64,000 bases of DNA from Gillisella vitis (lineage in GTDB: Bacteria; Pseudomonadota; Alphaproteobacteria; Rhizobiales; Rhizobiaceae), in assembly GCF_021559775.1 (NCBI RefSeq), contig NZ_CP056049.1, positions 1 through 64,000 on the forward strand, given 5' to 3'. Under the pieces are notes generated by a model. It saw only the letters and a list, made by a program, of their open reading frames with translations, ran no database searches and was not told where the DNA came from. Each line of letters begins with the position of its first letter. Position 1 is the stretch's first letter. Positions 63,356 to 64,000 of this stretch are shown here, piece after piece. Both the position numbers and the translations under genes were made by a program.

Positions 63356-64000
63356 ATGGATATCACACTTGCTCAATACGGCCTGGTCGCCGCCTTCGCC
63401 TTCGTTGCGGCTGTCCTGGGCGGGATTGCCGGTTACGGGACAGGGCTGCTGTTGCCGCCGATTCTTGTTCCGATCATTGGCGCAGAAGCCGTCGTCCCGG
63501 TCATCAGCCTTTCGGCTCTGCTGACAAATTCCAGCAGATTGGTGGCTTTCTGGAAAGACTTCGATGGAAAGAAGGCAGCTCTTGTCATTGTCGCAGCCTT
63601 ACCGACCTGCCTTCTAGGTGCTTATGGATACACTAAACTCTCCGGTGCAAATGTGACAATCCTGATCGGCGTCTTGCTGATTATCCTGGTTCCTCTTCGG
63701 CGCTATGCCAACCGTCTTCATGGCCATCTGCGAACCCGTGGGTTGATTGTTGCCTCGGGCGGTTACGGCGTTCTTGTCGGAGGAACGTCAGGATCGGGTG
63801 TTGTGCTGCTTTCCATCCTGCTGGCGACGGGATTGCAGGGTGTCTCGGTGATCGCGACGGATGCTGGGATTTCGCTGATGCTGGGCGTCGTCAAGACATC
63901 GGTTTTCCAGGCGGCCGGCAATCTGACCTTGCCCCTCTGGATTATGGCGCTGCTGATCGGCCTTTGTGCGACCCCGGGTGCGTTCATTGCCAAGCGTCTA
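63356..64000 (+). CDS. TauE/SafE-family permease, incomplete at window end
   Basis: From ATG 63356 the frame is open to the last base (215 residues): MDITLAQYGLVAAFAFVAAV, GGIAGYGTGLLLPPILVPI, then GGTSGSGVVLLSILLATGLQ. Six to seven membrane helices and the duplicated glycine-rich motif match TSUP (TauE/SafE) permeases, which move organosulfonates and related anions. Behind pepM it could export or import a phosphonate. The C-terminal part lies outside the window. Confidence 0.85.
   Translation, partial: MDITLAQYGLVAAFAFVAAVLGGIAGYGTGLLLPPILVPIIGAEAVVPVISLSALLTNSSRLVAFWKDFDGKKAALVIVAALPTCLLGAYGYTKLSGANVTILIGVLLIILVPLRRYANRLHGHLRTRGLIVASGGYGVLVGGTSGSGVVLLSILLATGLQGVSVIATDAGISLMLGVVKTSVFQAAGNLTLPLWIMALLIGLCATPGAFIAKRL

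Noticed and set aside
1..64000. CRISPR arrays or rRNA operons
   Set aside because: No regularly spaced direct repeats and no rRNA-like conserved segments were seen on reading through both strands.

Overview
The window opens at the first base of repA of a repABC replication and partition operon (repA-repB-ctRNA-repC). This arrangement is characteristic of secondary replicons in the Hyphomicrobiales (Rhizobium, Agrobacterium, Ochrobactrum/Brucella relatives). Together with the moderately GC-rich alphaproteobacterial coding style, the DUF1403 and RHE_PE00001-type genes and the tripartite tricarboxylate transporter, it points to a large plasmid or chromid of such a bacterium. No tRNA, rRNA or CRISPR array was seen.

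Layout. 1-3.7 kb: replication, with an antisense RNA and a candidate parS. 3.9-7.4 kb: a flavin monooxygenase-like protein and a TPR-GGDEF diguanylate cyclase. 7.9-10.3 kb: a tyrosine recombinase, a broken DUF1403 gene and an IS6-family element. 10.6-12.8 kb: an MDR dehydrogenase and MFS exporter pair. 13.2-20.1 kb: a hydroxy-acid module (RraA-type aldolase, D-2-hydroxyacid dehydrogenase, IclR regulator, TctCBA transporter, FMN-dependent 2-hydroxyacid oxidase). 20.5-21.9 kb: gene scraps. 22.1-34.4 kb: an aromatic catabolic cluster on the minus strand with a divergent LysR regulator. It encodes benzyl alcohol to benzaldehyde to benzoate, then BenABCD to catechol, CatA, CatB, CatC and PcaD to 3-oxoadipate, plus an uptake transporter. 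The last steps (pcaIJ, pcaF) are absent and must lie elsewhere.

34.4-47.4 kb is a mosaic of insertion-sequence debris with passenger genes: an LLM oxidoreductase, an MFS efflux protein, HNH endonuclease, VapBC, a RHE_PE00001-type protein, IS481, a beta-propeller-like pseudogene, and two identical inverted IS6 copies around a cut ligase gene and an IS21 remnant. 47.5-57.8 kb is one long minus-strand operon resembling hydroxyproline/imino-acid catabolism: GntR, DapA-type deaminase, aldehyde dehydrogenase, FAD amine oxidase, a quaternary-amine ABC transporter, a proline-racemase-family enzyme and a GlxA-type regulator. A second, divergent GntR paralogue has had its 3' end replaced by an IS6 element.

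The most interesting part is the right end (60-64 kb). A LysR regulator and a perfect LysR-type inverted repeat precede a phosphoenolpyruvate phosphomutase with the diagnostic EDK-x5-NS motif, a citrate-synthase-like enzyme whose second active-site histidine is glutamine, and a TauE/SafE-type permease running off the window. This looks like the start of a phosphonate biosynthesis locus using a phosphonomethylmalate-type second step. Product assignments are read from sequence motifs and family knowledge; no database search was run.
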